Shown piece after piece: positions 8,488-17,654 of a stretch of DNA of 64,000 bases (within the stretch, counting starts at the first letter, position 1; each line of letters opens with the position of its first letter). The DNA lies in contig NZ_PEFL01000001.1 in NCBI RefSeq assembly GCF_002754475.1, forward strand, positions 2,418,001 to 2,482,000, in the 5' to 3' direction. Made by a program: the position numbers and the translations under genes. Source of the stretch: Comamonas sp. 26 (GTDB lineage Bacteria; Pseudomonadota; Gammaproteobacteria; Burkholderiales; Burkholderiaceae_C). The notes beneath the pieces were generated by a model. It was given only the letters and a program-made list of their open reading frames with translations. It was not told the origin of the DNA and did no database searches.

Positions 8488-9425
8488 ATGACACTGACCA
8501 CCGATCACATCCCCGTCGAAATACAGCGCCAGCACTTTGGCCGCGTGACCGTGTTTCGCGGCGCAAAGGGCGGCAAGTACCCCGATGGCAATCAGATCGT
8601 GATTGCTGGCAGCGATACGCTGGCTGTGATGGATACACCGCTCGTAGCCAACCATATCGGCGTGGAATTTGATGCTGCCGAGCTGGTGGTCATGGGCCAT
8701 GTGCACGAGGACCATATGGCTGGCCTGCACCGCATCCCTCAAGCCAAAGTCTTTGTGCACCAGGCCGACCTGAGCGCCGCGCAAAGCTGGGAGGGACTGC
8801 TGGCCACCTTTGGCTGGGCCAACGGCGCATTGGCCGAGACCCTGCGCGCCAAGCTGGAGGCCGAGTTCTTCTACGCCCCAGACCCGATGCCAAGGGCTAT
8901 GAAGATGGCGAAGTCTGGGAGCTGGGCGAGACAAAAATTCGCGCCATTCACATGCCCGGCCATACGGCGGGCCACACCGCGCTGCTGATCGAGCCTGAAG
9001 GCGTGGCCTTTATTGGAGATATCGACCTGACGGGCTTTGGGCCCTATTACGGCGACGCCTGCTCCAACCTGGCGAACTTTCGCCGCAGTCTGGCACGCTT
9101 GCCTGAGATTGATGCCAAGGTGTGGGTCACATCACACCACAAAGGCATCTACACCGATCGCCCAGCGTTTTTGCGTGACCTGCAGCGCTTTGCCGCTGCG
9201 ATTGACGCGCGTGAGCAGCGCATTCTGGACTGGCTGGCGCAGCAGCCATTGACGCTTTCCCAGATGGTGGAAAAACGCCTGCTTTACCCGCTGGGCTTTG
9301 ATGCGCCCTGGGTTCTGGGAGCCGAGGCGCACAGCATCTCTCAACATCTGGATGAGCTGCTGGCGGCAGATCAAATCCAGAAAGAAAACAACGCGGCAGG
9401 TGAAGCCATCTACTTTCGGGCATAA
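8488..9425 (+). pseudogene. Metallo-beta-lactamase-fold hydrolase, interrupted by a frameshift
   Basis: Two overlapping frames together make one MBL-fold protein of about 312 residues. The first frame carries the metal motif GHVHEDHMAG (HxHxDH). The second carries MPGHTAGH, then FIGDIDL and the last ligand in SHHKG, followed by a helical C-terminal domain. The frames join near 8883-8886: after FFYAPDP the sense continues as DAKGYEDGEVWELGETKIRA one base out of phase. One extra C in the CCC at 8883-8885 would restore it. This is either a sequencing error in a short C run or a real inactivating deletion. The substrate is unknown; glyoxalase II-like thioesterases and other hydrolases share the fold. 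Confidence 0.8.
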
Positions 9426-9451
9426 AAAAGCCGACTTCCAAAGAAGTCGGC
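9424..9451 (-). terminator. Intrinsic terminator for the minus-strand BKACE transcript
   Basis: A perfect 9-bp stem (GCCGACTTC / GAAGTCGGC) with loop CAAA is flanked on the left by six A, which are six U at the 3' end of a minus-strand transcript. There is no T run on the plus-strand side. Confidence 0.75.
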
Positions 9452-9575
9452 AAACAGCTCATTGAATTGGGCAACCGCTTCATCACGCCCCCACCAGGTC
9501 GGTGCGTGACGAGCGCTTCAATAAAGCGCTGCGGCTGCTATTAATCAATAGACCCAATCACCTGGGCCTTTTGAC

Positions 9576-10646
9576 TCAGGCTACTGCGTCCATAGGCTTG
9601 CGCAGGAAGCCCTGATTGCCGCCGTTGCGGTTAGGCGAGAAGCCGTTCTTAGCCAGCGTTTCATCAGCCGTTTCATAGAACACGCCGATCTGCTTGATCT
9701 CTCGGGCCTGCTGGGCTGTGGCAATGGGGCGACCAAATTCACCAGCGATACGCACCAATTGCTTGATCTGCTCAACCGTGCTCATCTTGCCTGTGCGTTG
9801 CTGGTTCCACAGCACGTCTTCAATACCGCAACGCACATGCAGGCCTAAAGCCATGCCAATCATGTTGATAGGCAGCACGTTCAGCACCGAGCTCTCCACC
9901 GTGATGATGGCGTTGTCAGGCGCGGCGCGCAGCATATTGGCCAGGTTGTAGATGTTGGCCTGATCCATACCGCCGCTGATGGCGACCCAATTCATGACCA
10001 GCGGGCCCTTGTAGACACCGCGGCGGATCATGCGTTCGATGGTCTCGAAACTGTTGATGTTGTAGACCTGGAACGCGCTCTGGATGCCGTTCTCGGACAG
10101 GCGACGAATATGTTCTTCGATGAAGCTGGGGTTCGAAGGAACAATCATGTCCTTGTAAGTCTTGTGCAGATGGGGGAAGCCACGCGAGACACCACGGAAG
10201 TCGTCTTCACCGGCATGCTCTGTCACGTTCATCTGCGTGGTGTTGACGGTCACAGTCACCTGGTCGGGCACGGGCGTCAGCTCGGCCAGCATGTGACGTG
10301 TGTCATCCGACAGCCACTTGGCTGCGCCGTCCGGGCCTTCTGGGGCAAAGCTGATGGAGCCGCCGACCTGAATAATCATTTCAGGCACGCGCTCACGCAC
10401 ACCGGCAATCAGTTCATTGAACTTGGACAGGCGCTTGCTACCCTTGCCATCGTCTTCACGCACATGCAGGTGCAGCACGGTGGCGCCGGCTTCGTAGCAG
10501 TCCACAGCCTTCTGAATCTGCTCTTCCATGGTGATTGGGATGTCTTCAGGGAAGTCAGCAGGAATCCAGCCCGGAGCATAGGGAGCGGCAGTGATGATCA
10601 GCGGTTGCTGGTTTTCAGGGTACAGGTGGCCGTCAAGAAAGTTCAT
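9576..10646 (-). CDS. BKACE-family (DUF849) beta-keto acid cleavage enzyme
   Basis: A 356-residue TIM-barrel enzyme of the 3-keto-5-aminohexanoate cleavage family. These Zn enzymes condense a beta-keto acid with acetyl-CoA, giving a CoA ester and acetoacetate. The Zn motif HLHVR is present (ATVLHLHVREDDGKGS), as are the strand IIQVGGSI and the C-terminal region VRCGIEDVLWNQQ. The start at 10646 (MNFLDGHLY) has a ribosome site GGAGACAAC; an upstream in-frame ATG adds 39 atypical residues. BKACE substrates vary (dehydrocarnitine, 5-hydroxy-3-oxohexanoate and others) and cannot be assigned here. The nearby Bug receptors suggest a transported carboxylate. Confidence 0.85.
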   Translation of the reverse strand: MNFLDGHLYPENQQPLIITAAPYAPGWIPADFPEDIPITMEEQIQKAVDCYEAGATVLHLHVREDDGKGSKRLSKFNELIAGVRERVPEMIIQVGGSISFAPEGPDGAAKWLSDDTRHMLAELTPVPDQVTVTVNTTQMNVTEHAGEDDFRGVSRGFPHLHKTYKDMIVPSNPSFIEEHIRRLSENGIQSAFQVYNINSFETIERMIRRGVYKGPLVMNWVAISGGMDQANIYNLANMLRAAPDNAIITVESSVLNVLPINMIGMALGLHVRCGIEDVLWNQQRTGKMSTVEQIKQLVRIAGEFGRPIATAQQAREIKQIGVFYETADETLAKNGFSPNRNGGNQGFLRKPMDAVA

Positions 10647-11185
10647 GGTTGTTGTCTCCGGTTTGAGTGCGAGGAAATCAGGTTCGGGTTTCTGAGTGCC
10701 AGACCCTTGCTGATTTGTGAAGCCAGTATCAAACGCAGTTTCCAAAGTCACTTTGCATTTCAAGACACACGCTTTCTCAATCGCGACAACACGGGGAAAG
10801 TGCAGGGGAAGGCTGATTTAGCCCATCGACTGCTCATCAGCCAGGCCTGAAAAGGCATCCAGTTCAGCGCGCATTTCACTCTGAAAAATTCGTTTTCAGG
10901 CACCGCACTCACGAGCCGTTCAGTCCCTCTTTTCGCCGCCCTGCATCGGGTAAGTGCGGGGGCATGCAGTCACCAAATGCGAAGTCACAGGCATGAAGCG
11001 TCAAGTGCGACTAGTGGCTGCAATCGATCATGAACTCGTGCATTCATACACCTCAGGCACAAGAAATAAAGGTATGCCAGTCAGCCAGACGCGGCTCTAA
11101 GCCGCTTGACTTGCCACCTTTCACGATAGAGGCCAGCGCTCTCTAAAACTGCGCTGAGCATCAGGAATAAATACAGGAGACATCA
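10647..11185. other. Divergent promoter region between the BKACE gene and the small ORF/Bug gene
   Basis: No gene is seen in this stretch of about 540 bases. It must contain the start signals for both directions. I see no clear repeat or operator. Confidence 0.5.
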
Positions 11186-11323
11186 ATGACAACCGTTGCG
11201 ACATTCAAGGAAGCCGGTGGCAGCGCCATCGCCCAGATCGAGATCAGCCAGTGCCATGAGCCTGCTTATGCCAAACAGGCCACGCAGACCCAGCCCACAT
11301 GCTCTCTCATCCTTGCCATCTAA
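11186..11323 (+). CDS. Small ORF (45 aa) upstream of the Bug receptor gene, unknown
   Basis: ATG at 11186 is preceded by a good ribosome site (CAGGAGACATCA) and opens a 45-codon frame ending TAA at 11323, 26 bases before the Bug start. The peptide (MTTVATFKEAGGSAIAQIEI and so on) resembles the start of a soluble protein and then becomes low in character (QATQTQPTCSLILAI). It could be a leader peptide or the 5' remnant of a deleted gene whose ribosome site survives. The family is not recognised. Confidence 0.4.
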   Translation: MTTVATFKEAGGSAIAQIEISQCHEPAYAKQATQTQPTCSLILAI

Positions 11324-11349
11324 GCGCCGCGACCTTTCAGGAGTTCAAC

Positions 11350-12342
11350 ATGCGAAACATTGCTCAAAACCTGCGTTCCTGCGCCGCCGTACTCTGCCTT
11401 GGCGTGGTCGCCACCACCGCAGCCCACGCACAGGCCCAGCCCTGGCCCACCAAGCCCGTTCGCCTGGTTGTGCCTGCGCCTCCGGGCGGCATCACCGATG
11501 GTGTGGCCCGCTTGGTAGCAGACCATTTGCAGACCAACCTGGGACAGCCCGTGGTCGTGGACAACAAGCCAGGTGGCTCTGCCGTGATTGCCGAACGCGC
11601 CGTGATGAATGCGCCCGCCGACTGGCACACGTTGATGATTGCGCCCTCAAGCGTCTGGACAGACTTTCCGCTGACCGTGAAGACGCCTTTTGATGTGCAC
11701 AAGACCTTCACCTATGTCTCGGATGTCGCCTCCATGGTGCACATGCTGGTAGCCAACAACAACTTCCCGCCCAACAAGCTGCAGGAGGTGCTGGACTACT
11801 CGCGCCAGAGCAAAGAGCCCATCAATATCGCCAATCTGAGCCCCGGCACCCGCTCTGACATGCTGAGCGAGTTGCTGAGCGAAAAAAGTGGCCGCAAGAT
11901 CACCACCGTGCCTTACAAGGGCTCGGCCCCGGCCATCGTCGATCTGATTGGCAACCAGGTTCAGATGACTTTTGAAGTCGTGACCAATGCCGCTCCGCTG
12001 ATCAAGGCGGGCAAGCTCAAGGCTCTGGGCGTGGTCTCGCCTAACCGCTCACGCCTTCTGCCTGATGTGCCCAGCTTTGCCGAGCAGAACATGCCCGACT
12101 TTGTGCTGCCTGATGCCAGCGTGGGCCTGTTTGTACTGAGCAGCACACCGGCCGCACTGACGCAGAAGGTTCGCCAGGAGATGGAAAAAATCACGCAATC
12201 GCCCAAGTTTCAAGCACAGTTGAAGGCGCAGGGCTTTGATGCACCCCAGCCCAGCAGCATGCAAGAGTTGCAGCAGAAGATGCTGGCCACGGTGGAGCAA
12301 AACCGCAAAATCATGAGCAAACTCAAAGTCGCCGGCAACTAA
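11350..12342 (+). CDS. Bug/TctC-family periplasmic solute-binding protein
   Basis: A 330-residue Bug receptor, exported by a signal peptide that ends in AHAQA. The family signature appears at the mature N-terminus: WPTKPVRLVVPAPPGGITDG, with the ligand loop PPGG. Later family motifs are PYKGSAPAIVDLIGNQVQMTF and KLKALGVVSPNRS. Bug proteins bind carboxylates, amides or related small molecules and are very abundant in Comamonadaceae, often without cognate TctAB permeases. None is in the window. The start at 11350 has the ribosome site CAGGAG. A strong terminator follows. The ligand is unknown. Confidence 0.9.
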   Translation: MRNIAQNLRSCAAVLCLGVVATTAAHAQAQPWPTKPVRLVVPAPPGGITDGVARLVADHLQTNLGQPVVVDNKPGGSAVIAERAVMNAPADWHTLMIAPSSVWTDFPLTVKTPFDVHKTFTYVSDVASMVHMLVANNNFPPNKLQEVLDYSRQSKEPINIANLSPGTRSDMLSELLSEKSGRKITTVPYKGSAPAIVDLIGNQVQMTFEVVTNAAPLIKAGKLKALGVVSPNRSRLLPDVPSFAEQNMPDFVLPDASVGLFVLSSTPAALTQKVRQEMEKITQSPKFQAQLKAQGFDAPQPSSMQELQQKMLATVEQNRKIMSKLKVAGN

Positions 12343-12403
12343 GGACTATGGGGGCAGCCACGCGTATTTTTCCTGAGCGTGGTATTTTTTGGTAGTGTGT
12401 TCA

Positions 12404-12428
12404 GCGGGCCCTTGCGGCCCGCTTTTTT
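12404..12428 (+). terminator. Intrinsic terminator after the first Bug gene
   Basis: The stem GCGGGCC / GGCCCGC (12404-12410 and 12416-12422) is followed by six T. The last T bases are also the stop of the convergent AraC gene. Confidence 0.9.
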
Positions 12429-13461
12429 ATGCCGCGCCGCCAACGCCTCCGGTTTGCACCTTGGCACGGCTGTCCTTGGCGCTGCAGCCAAACTGGCTCA
12501 GATACCAGCGCGAGAAACTGCTGGGAGCGGTAAAGCCGAGCAGCTCGGCCACTTCGGTCAGAGAGCGATTGGTCTCAAACACATAACGCGCGGCCAGTTC
12601 TTTACGGATATCGTTCATCAGCGACGAAAAGCTCTGCTCTTTTTTCGTGAGGCGACGCTGAATGGTGCGCGGTACCACGCCCAGATGTTCGCTCACTTTT
12701 TCGATGCTGCAGCGGCCACTGGGCAGCAGCAGCACGATGGTCCGACGCACATCATCCAGCACCGCCTCATCATTGGCAGGGGCTGCCGTATCCAGCAGCT
12801 TTTGCGCATAGCGCGCCATGGCAGGGTCGGCAAATTCATTGCGCGTGTCCAGATCGGACTTGGCGCAGATGATGCAGTTGAATGCCTGATTGAACTCCAC
12901 ACGCGGGCCAAAGACCAGGTGATGCATGCTCAAGTCCTTGGGTGCAGCATGCTCAAAGCACACCCTGCGCGGTTGCCAGTCGCGGCCAATCAGCTGACGA
13001 ATGGCCCGCACGATCACCCCTAGCGCCAACTCCACCCGCTGACGCGTAGGCTCATGGGCGCGGCCAGCCAGCAGCAGCTCACGAATCAGCACCGTATCGG
13101 CCTGCTCGTCCACCTCCAGCGTCATGGCGCCGTTAAGCAAGGTCAGGTGGCGTACCAGCAGGTTCAATGAGTCACGCAGCGTCTCCTGATCCCGAATCAG
13201 CAGGCCCACCGGCCCCATGTTGGACAGCAGACGCGAGCGCGCCATGCACAGCGCAAAGCTTTCGTTGCCCGACTGCATGGCCGAGGCCTGCAGCAAGCGC
13301 CCCACTTTGTCGACGGGAATCATCAAATCCGGCTCATCGAGCACACCCGGACTCAGCCCCGCATCGAAAAGCATGCGCGTACAGTTCAACCCCGAGGCAG
13401 TCGCCACTGCTTCGTAATTGGTCAGACAGGCTGCGCGGACAAGAGACGCCATGGGTTTCAC
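12427..13461 (-). CDS. AraC-family transcriptional regulator (AraC-type HTH with arabinose_bd-like N-terminus)
   Basis: A 344-residue regulator. The N-terminal two thirds resemble the ligand domain of the OruR/ArgR-like AraC group (LIRDQETLRDSLNLLVRHL). The C-terminal HTH is at about 245-335: CSIEKVSEHLGVVPRTIQRR and SLTEVAELLGFTAPSSFSRW. The start is GTG at 13461 or ATG three codons later; neither has a strong ribosome site. It is divergent from the dioxygenase-hydrolase-Bug-porin genes, with about 100 bases between, so it is the likely regulator of that cluster (inference). An aliphatic or amino-acid-derived inducer is plausible but unproven. Confidence 0.85.
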   Translation of the reverse strand: MKPMASLVRAACLTNYEAVATASGLNCTRMLFDAGLSPGVLDEPDLMIPVDKVGRLLQASAMQSGNESFALCMARSRLLSNMGPVGLLIRDQETLRDSLNLLVRHLTLLNGAMTLEVDEQADTVLIRELLLAGRAHEPTRQRVELALGVIVRAIRQLIGRDWQPRRVCFEHAAPKDLSMHHLVFGPRVEFNQAFNCIICAKSDLDTRNEFADPAMARYAQKLLDTAAPANDEAVLDDVRRTIVLLLPSGRCSIEKVSEHLGVVPRTIQRRLTKKEQSFSSLMNDIRKELAARYVFETNRSLTEVAELLGFTAPSSFSRWYLSQFGCSAKDSRAKVQTGGVGGAA

Positions 13462-13562
13462 TTAGTTGGCACTAATTGCAAAGCACCAGTCATCTAATGA
13501 CAAGCGCTGTTACCAGGTAGTTTTCACACTGAGAAGCATCAATTCTATAAGGAGACTTCACA

Positions 13563-14474
13563 ATGAAAACAGACGTTAGCGCCGTACCCGCCGTTATCCG
13601 TTCCAGCTCGTTGACGCGCACTCTGGAGGTCAACCCGCTGACCTGCTCCATTGGCGCAGAACTCTCCAACGTACACCTGGGTGCCGCCGCTGAAGATGAA
13701 GGCCTGATGACCGAGATTCGCCAGGCGCTGCTCAAGCACCGCGTGATCTTCTTCCGCGACCAGGACATCACCCGCGCCGAGCATGTGGCCTTTGCCCGCA
13801 AGTTTGGCGAGCTGGAAGACCACCCCGTGGTCGGCAGCCACCCCGACCATCCCGGTCTGGTGCAGATCTACAAGACGCCCGACAGTCCAATCGACCGCAA
13901 CGAAAACTCCTGGCACACCGATGCCACCTGGCGTGACCAGCCCCCCATGGGCTGCGTGCTGCGCTGCGTGGAATGCCCGCCCGTGGGCGGCGACACCATG
14001 TGGGTAAACATGGTGATGGCCTACGAGAACCTGCCTGACGAAATCAAGACCAAGATCGAGCATCTGCGCGCGCGCCACAGCATTGAAGCCAGCTTTGGCG
14101 CGGCTATGCCCATAGAAAAGCGTCTGGCGCTCAAGGCCAAGTTCCCCGATGCAGAGCACCCCGTGGTGCGCATTCACCCTGAAACGGGCGAAAAGATTCT
14201 GTTCGTCAACAGCAGCTTCACCACGCACTTCACCAACTACAACACGCCTTCCAACGTGCGCTTTGGTCTGGACAAATCTCCCGGCTCCTCTCAGTTGCTG
14301 AACTACCTGACCAGCCAGGCCATGATTCCTGAGTATCAGGTGCGCTTCAGCTGGAAGAAAAACAGCATGGCCTTCTGGGACAACCGCTCCACCCAGCACT
14401 ACGCAGTCATGGACTACGCCCCTTGCCACCGCAAGATGGAACGCACCGCCATCATGGGCGGACCGACTGATTGA
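13563..14474 (+). CDS. Fe(II)/2-oxoglutarate-dependent dioxygenase, TauD/TfdA family
   Basis: A 303-residue non-haem iron dioxygenase. The facial triad is visible: H and D in NSWHTDATW and the distal H in TQHYAVMDYAP, with the 2-oxoglutarate-binding arginine in RKMERTAIMGG. Family members hydroxylate taurine, 2,4-D, alkyl sulfates, hypophosphite or similar acids, splitting off sulfite, phenol or aldehyde. The ribosome site AAGGAGAC lies close to the ATG. It is the first gene of an operon-like run with the hydrolase (15 bases downstream), a Bug receptor and a porin. The substrate is not predictable from sequence alone. Confidence 0.88.
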   Translation: MKTDVSAVPAVIRSSSLTRTLEVNPLTCSIGAELSNVHLGAAAEDEGLMTEIRQALLKHRVIFFRDQDITRAEHVAFARKFGELEDHPVVGSHPDHPGLVQIYKTPDSPIDRNENSWHTDATWRDQPPMGCVLRCVECPPVGGDTMWVNMVMAYENLPDEIKTKIEHLRARHSIEASFGAAMPIEKRLALKAKFPDAEHPVVRIHPETGEKILFVNSSFTTHFTNYNTPSNVRFGLDKSPGSSQLLNYLTSQAMIPEYQVRFSWKKNSMAFWDNRSTQHYAVMDYAPCHRKMERTAIMGGPTD

Positions 14475-14488
14475 GAAGAAAAAACATC

Positions 14489-15085
14489 ATGTCCATGAAC
14501 CCCACCATTCTCATCATCCCCGGCCTGCGCGACCATGTGGAAGCGCACTGGCAGACCTATCTGGCCAAGGAGCTGTCCAAATGCGTCATCGTACCGCCGC
14601 TGGAGCAGGACAAACTCAGTTGCCAGGCTCGCCTGGATGCCATTGACCGCGCACTGGACAGCATTGATGGCCCCGTCCTCATCGTGGCTCACAGCGCGGG
14701 CTGCATGATGGTTGCGCACTGGGCACTGCGCCGCGCCCGACCCATTCTGGGAGCCGTGCTGGCCGCCCCTGCCGATGTGGAAACCCAGATGCCCGCTGGC
14801 TACCCCACCAAGGATGTGCTGGCTGACAACGGCTGGACGCCCATTCCGCGCCAGCGCCTGCCCTTTCCCACGCTGTTGGCCGCCAGCAGCAACGACCCGC
14901 TGACCCAGCTCGATCGCGCACGCCGCTTTGCCAATGACTGGGGCAGCCAGTTGGTGGAACTGGGCCCGGTCGGCCACCTCAACCCTGCCTCGGGCCATGG
15001 CCACTGGCCTGAGGCACAGCAGCTGATTCAGGATTTTCTGGCGCAGATTGAAGCGCAGCAGACCGAACCGGTGGCTCAAGGCTGA
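14489..15085 (+). CDS. Alpha/beta hydrolase, RBBP9/YdeN family
   Basis: A 198-residue serine hydrolase. The first strand is ILIIPGLRDHVEAHW, the nucleophile elbow is VAHSAGC, the acid lies in ASSNDPL and the base in GPVGHLNPASGHGHW. Length and motifs are typical of the RBBP9/YdeN family, whose physiological substrates are mostly unknown. It follows the dioxygenase gene by 14 bases, so both are probably co-transcribed. It may act on the product of the dioxygenase or on an ester precursor (inference). An alternative start lies two codons downstream. Confidence 0.85.
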   Translation: MSMNPTILIIPGLRDHVEAHWQTYLAKELSKCVIVPPLEQDKLSCQARLDAIDRALDSIDGPVLIVAHSAGCMMVAHWALRRARPILGAVLAAPADVETQMPAGYPTKDVLADNGWTPIPRQRLPFPTLLAASSNDPLTQLDRARRFANDWGSQLVELGPVGHLNPASGHGHWPEAQQLIQDFLAQIEAQQTEPVAQG

Positions 15086-15180
15086 GACCTCGTCCCTAAG
15101 ATGCAGCACGTGCACCCGCCAGAAACCGGCCAAGGGTGCGCGTAGCTGGGGAATGAAAGCGCCCACAGAAGGAGACAAAA

Positions 15181-16197
15181 ATGAAGGCAACAACACCCGC
15201 CTCGCCCGCTCTTGCACTGCGCCACCGCCTGGGCATGGCCGTGATGGTCATGACCGCAAGTCTTGCGCTGCCCGCACAGGCACAGCAAGCCGCCGACTGG
15301 CCCAGCAAGCCCATACGCCTCATCGTCACCGGCCCCGCAGGCGGCACGGCAGACATCCTCGCGCGCCTGCTGGCCGAAGGTCTGCAGCAGGATCTCAAGC
15401 AGCCCGTGATCGTCGAATCCAAGGCCGGTGCCTCGGGTGCTCTCGGCATTCATGAGCTCAAGGCCAGCGGCAAAAGCGGCTATACATTTCTGGTGATACA
15501 GGATGGTGCGCTGAGCGAAGCGCCGCTCGCCCAGAAAGTCAGCTATGACCCGTTCAAAGATCTGACTCCGCTGGCGCAGCTCACCCGCACAGGCCTTGTC
15601 ATGGTGGCCAACAAGGACCGGCCTTTCCAGAATCTGCCTGAATTCATCAGCTACGCCCAGAAACAGCCCGACGGCGCGCCCTTTGCCTCCTATGCCACCG
15701 GTTTCAAAGCCCATACCTCGGGCATGCAACTGGGTCAGTTGGCCAAGATCAATATGCGCCACGTGGGCTACAAGGGCTCACCCCCCGCGCTGGTTGACCT
15801 GATGGGCGGCCATATCCCGGTGATGTTTGATGGTGTCACCACCTCGCTGCCACTGATTCGCAGCGGCAAGATCAAGGCGCTGGCGACCATCTACCCCACG
15901 CGTCTGCAGGCCCTGCCCGACGTCCCCACCTTCAAGGAACTGGGTTATCCGCAACTGTCCAAACCCGGCTGGTTTGCCCTCTGGTCCCACCCGCAGACCC
16001 CTGCCGCCATTCAGCAAAAAATGCGTGATGCGGCACTGACTCATTTCAGCAAAGAGGCTGTGCTCAAACAGACTGCCAGCATCGGCATGGAACCCGGCCT
16101 GCCAGTCACCACCGCAGAGATGATCGCCGACCTCAAGGATGCCAGCCAGAAGCAGGCTGCCTTGCTCAAGTCCATAGGCTACAAGCCCGAAAACTAA
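15181..16197 (+). CDS. Bug/TctC-family periplasmic solute-binding protein (second)
   Basis: A 338-residue Bug receptor with a long signal peptide ending in PAQAQQA, then DWPSKPIRLIVTGPAGGTAD with the ligand loop and the later motif HVGYKGSPPALVDLMGGHI. It has a strong ribosome site (AGAAGGAGAC). Position after the dioxygenase and hydrolase and before the porin suggests that all four serve one substrate: outer-membrane entry, periplasmic capture and two cytoplasmic steps. It differs clearly from the first Bug gene at 11350, so this is not a recent duplication. Confidence 0.9.
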   Translation: MKATTPASPALALRHRLGMAVMVMTASLALPAQAQQAADWPSKPIRLIVTGPAGGTADILARLLAEGLQQDLKQPVIVESKAGASGALGIHELKASGKSGYTFLVIQDGALSEAPLAQKVSYDPFKDLTPLAQLTRTGLVMVANKDRPFQNLPEFISYAQKQPDGAPFASYATGFKAHTSGMQLGQLAKINMRHVGYKGSPPALVDLMGGHIPVMFDGVTTSLPLIRSGKIKALATIYPTRLQALPDVPTFKELGYPQLSKPGWFALWSHPQTPAAIQQKMRDAALTHFSKEAVLKQTASIGMEPGLPVTTAEMIADLKDASQKQAALLKSIGYKPEN

Positions 16198-16382
16198 GCC
16201 CCCTGCAGGCCATCACGCCCCAGCCCCTCTGACTTCAATCGCTGCACTGCGCGCCCAACAGCAACCAGGCAGCCGCCCCACTGTATCCAGCTTTCCTGGC
16301 GTCCGTGTCTGCACGGATGCCGTTCACCTGTGTTTCTCGTCTGTTTGGTTTCACTCTTTTTTATCGGTTCAAGGAGACATTA

Positions 16383-17504
16383 ATGGCTACTCAAAAAATG
16401 ACTTTCGGCGCCATCGGCGCTCTGGCCTGCACAATGCTGCCGTTTGTGCCGCTGGGCGCATCGGCCCAGTCCTCGGTACAGCTCTATGGCGTGGTGGATA
16501 TGGGCGTTTCGTCCTATAAGGGCGATGGTGCAGGATCGCGCCAAATGGTGACTTCCGGCGGCAATCAAGCCAGCCGTCTGGGTTTTAGAGGTCGTGAAGA
16601 CCTGGGTAGCGGCTTGGTTGCCGGTTTCGATATGGAGTCGGGTATCAATGCCGACACGGGAACCGGTCAGCTGACCAACACCAACAACCAAGCCTCGGGC
16701 AATAGCGGTGGGGGCGGACTGACCTTCAACCGCAAATCCTTCGTCTATCTGCAAAGCAAGCAATGGGGTGAGCTGCGCCTGGGCCGCGACTACACGCCCG
16801 CGTTCTGGAACACGTTTCTCTTTGACCCCTTCCGCGTGGGTGTGGGCGCCAGTACCCATGTGCTGCACGGCACGACGGTTACAGGCTTTCGCGCTTCCAA
16901 CAGCGTTGGCTACTTTTCGCCCGGCTGCTCGGGTCCTAGCTGCCAAGGATTTTTCTATCAGGGCATGGTCGCCTTCGGTGAGAACGGCGCAGGCCCTGAC
17001 CGCCAGGACGGCAATCTTTATGGTCTGCGCGTAGGCTATGGCGGTGAGCAGTGGAATGCCGCCGCAGCAGTGACCACGACCCGCAACCGCGTCGCTGACG
17101 ACTACACCTCGATGAATATTGCGGCCTCCTATCTGTGGAATGGTCATAAATTCATGGCACTGGCGGCTGAAAACCGCACCGGCAACCGTCTTGCCGCAGT
17201 CGGCAACGCCAATCGCGTTCGTTACTGGCAGTTGGGTGCAGAGTGGAAGGTGGGCAATGACACCATCCCCATGAGCTTCATGCGCCTGACACGCAACGAT
17301 GGGGCCAGCAGCTCTTCGCAAAAGTACGCCGTGGGCTATGTGCACAATCTGTCCAAGCGCACGGCCCTCTACGGCACTTACGCTTACGTCGACAATCGCG
17401 GCAGCATCAATCTCCCCGTGGCTTCCGGTGCAGTCAACGGCCCTATCCCCACCGCTGGCGGCAATGCCTCGGGCTTTGACATCGGCATGCGCCAGAGCTT
17501 CTAA
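16383..17504 (+). CDS. Gram-negative porin (Omp32-like, Porin_4 family)
   Basis: A 373-residue trimeric-type porin with a signal peptide ending GASAQSS. The first strand SVQLYGVVDMGVSSY and the beta-barrel repeats are typical of Burkholderiales porins (SRLGFRGREDLGSGLVAGF, WGELRLGRDYTP), and the protein ends in phenylalanine (GMRQSF) as outer-membrane proteins do. The start at 16383 has a CAAGGAGAC ribosome site; an upstream ATG would add 26 residues before the signal peptide. A terminator follows. Probably the outer-membrane port of the catabolic cluster. Confidence 0.92.
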   Translation: MATQKMTFGAIGALACTMLPFVPLGASAQSSVQLYGVVDMGVSSYKGDGAGSRQMVTSGGNQASRLGFRGREDLGSGLVAGFDMESGINADTGTGQLTNTNNQASGNSGGGGLTFNRKSFVYLQSKQWGELRLGRDYTPAFWNTFLFDPFRVGVGASTHVLHGTTVTGFRASNSVGYFSPGCSGPSCQGFFYQGMVAFGENGAGPDRQDGNLYGLRVGYGGEQWNAAAAVTTTRNRVADDYTSMNIAASYLWNGHKFMALAAENRTGNRLAAVGNANRVRYWQLGAEWKVGNDTIPMSFMRLTRNDGASSSSQKYAVGYVHNLSKRTALYGTYAYVDNRGSINLPVASGAVNGPIPTAGGNASGFDIGMRQSF

Positions 17505-17511
17505 AATACAA

Positions 17512-17558
17512 ATTTGATAGCAGCCAGCGCATGCTGGTTGAGCGCTAGAGCGCAAAAA
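17512..17558 (-). repeat. Dispersed intergenic repeat, copy 2
   Basis: TTTGATAGCAGCCAGCGC followed by GAGCGCTAGAGCGC is the reverse orientation of the family core found near 7.8, 24.4 and 36.2 kb. Confidence 0.6.
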
Positions 17559-17577
17559 CAATCAAAGATACAAAAAA

Positions 17578-17606
17578 GGCCCGGAACTTATATCCGGGCC
17601 TTTTTT
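17578..17606 (+). terminator. Intrinsic terminator after the porin gene
   Basis: The 8-bp stem GGCCCGGA / TCCGGGCC with loop ACTTATA is flanked by six A on the left and six T on the right, so it can work in both directions. Confidence 0.9.
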
Positions 17607-17654
17607 CGTTGGCTTTTCGTAGGCTTTGTGGGGGCAGCACACCCGCAGCATCCA

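Noticed and set aside
16380..17561. 393-codon minus-strand frame
   Set aside because: Antisense of the porin gene.
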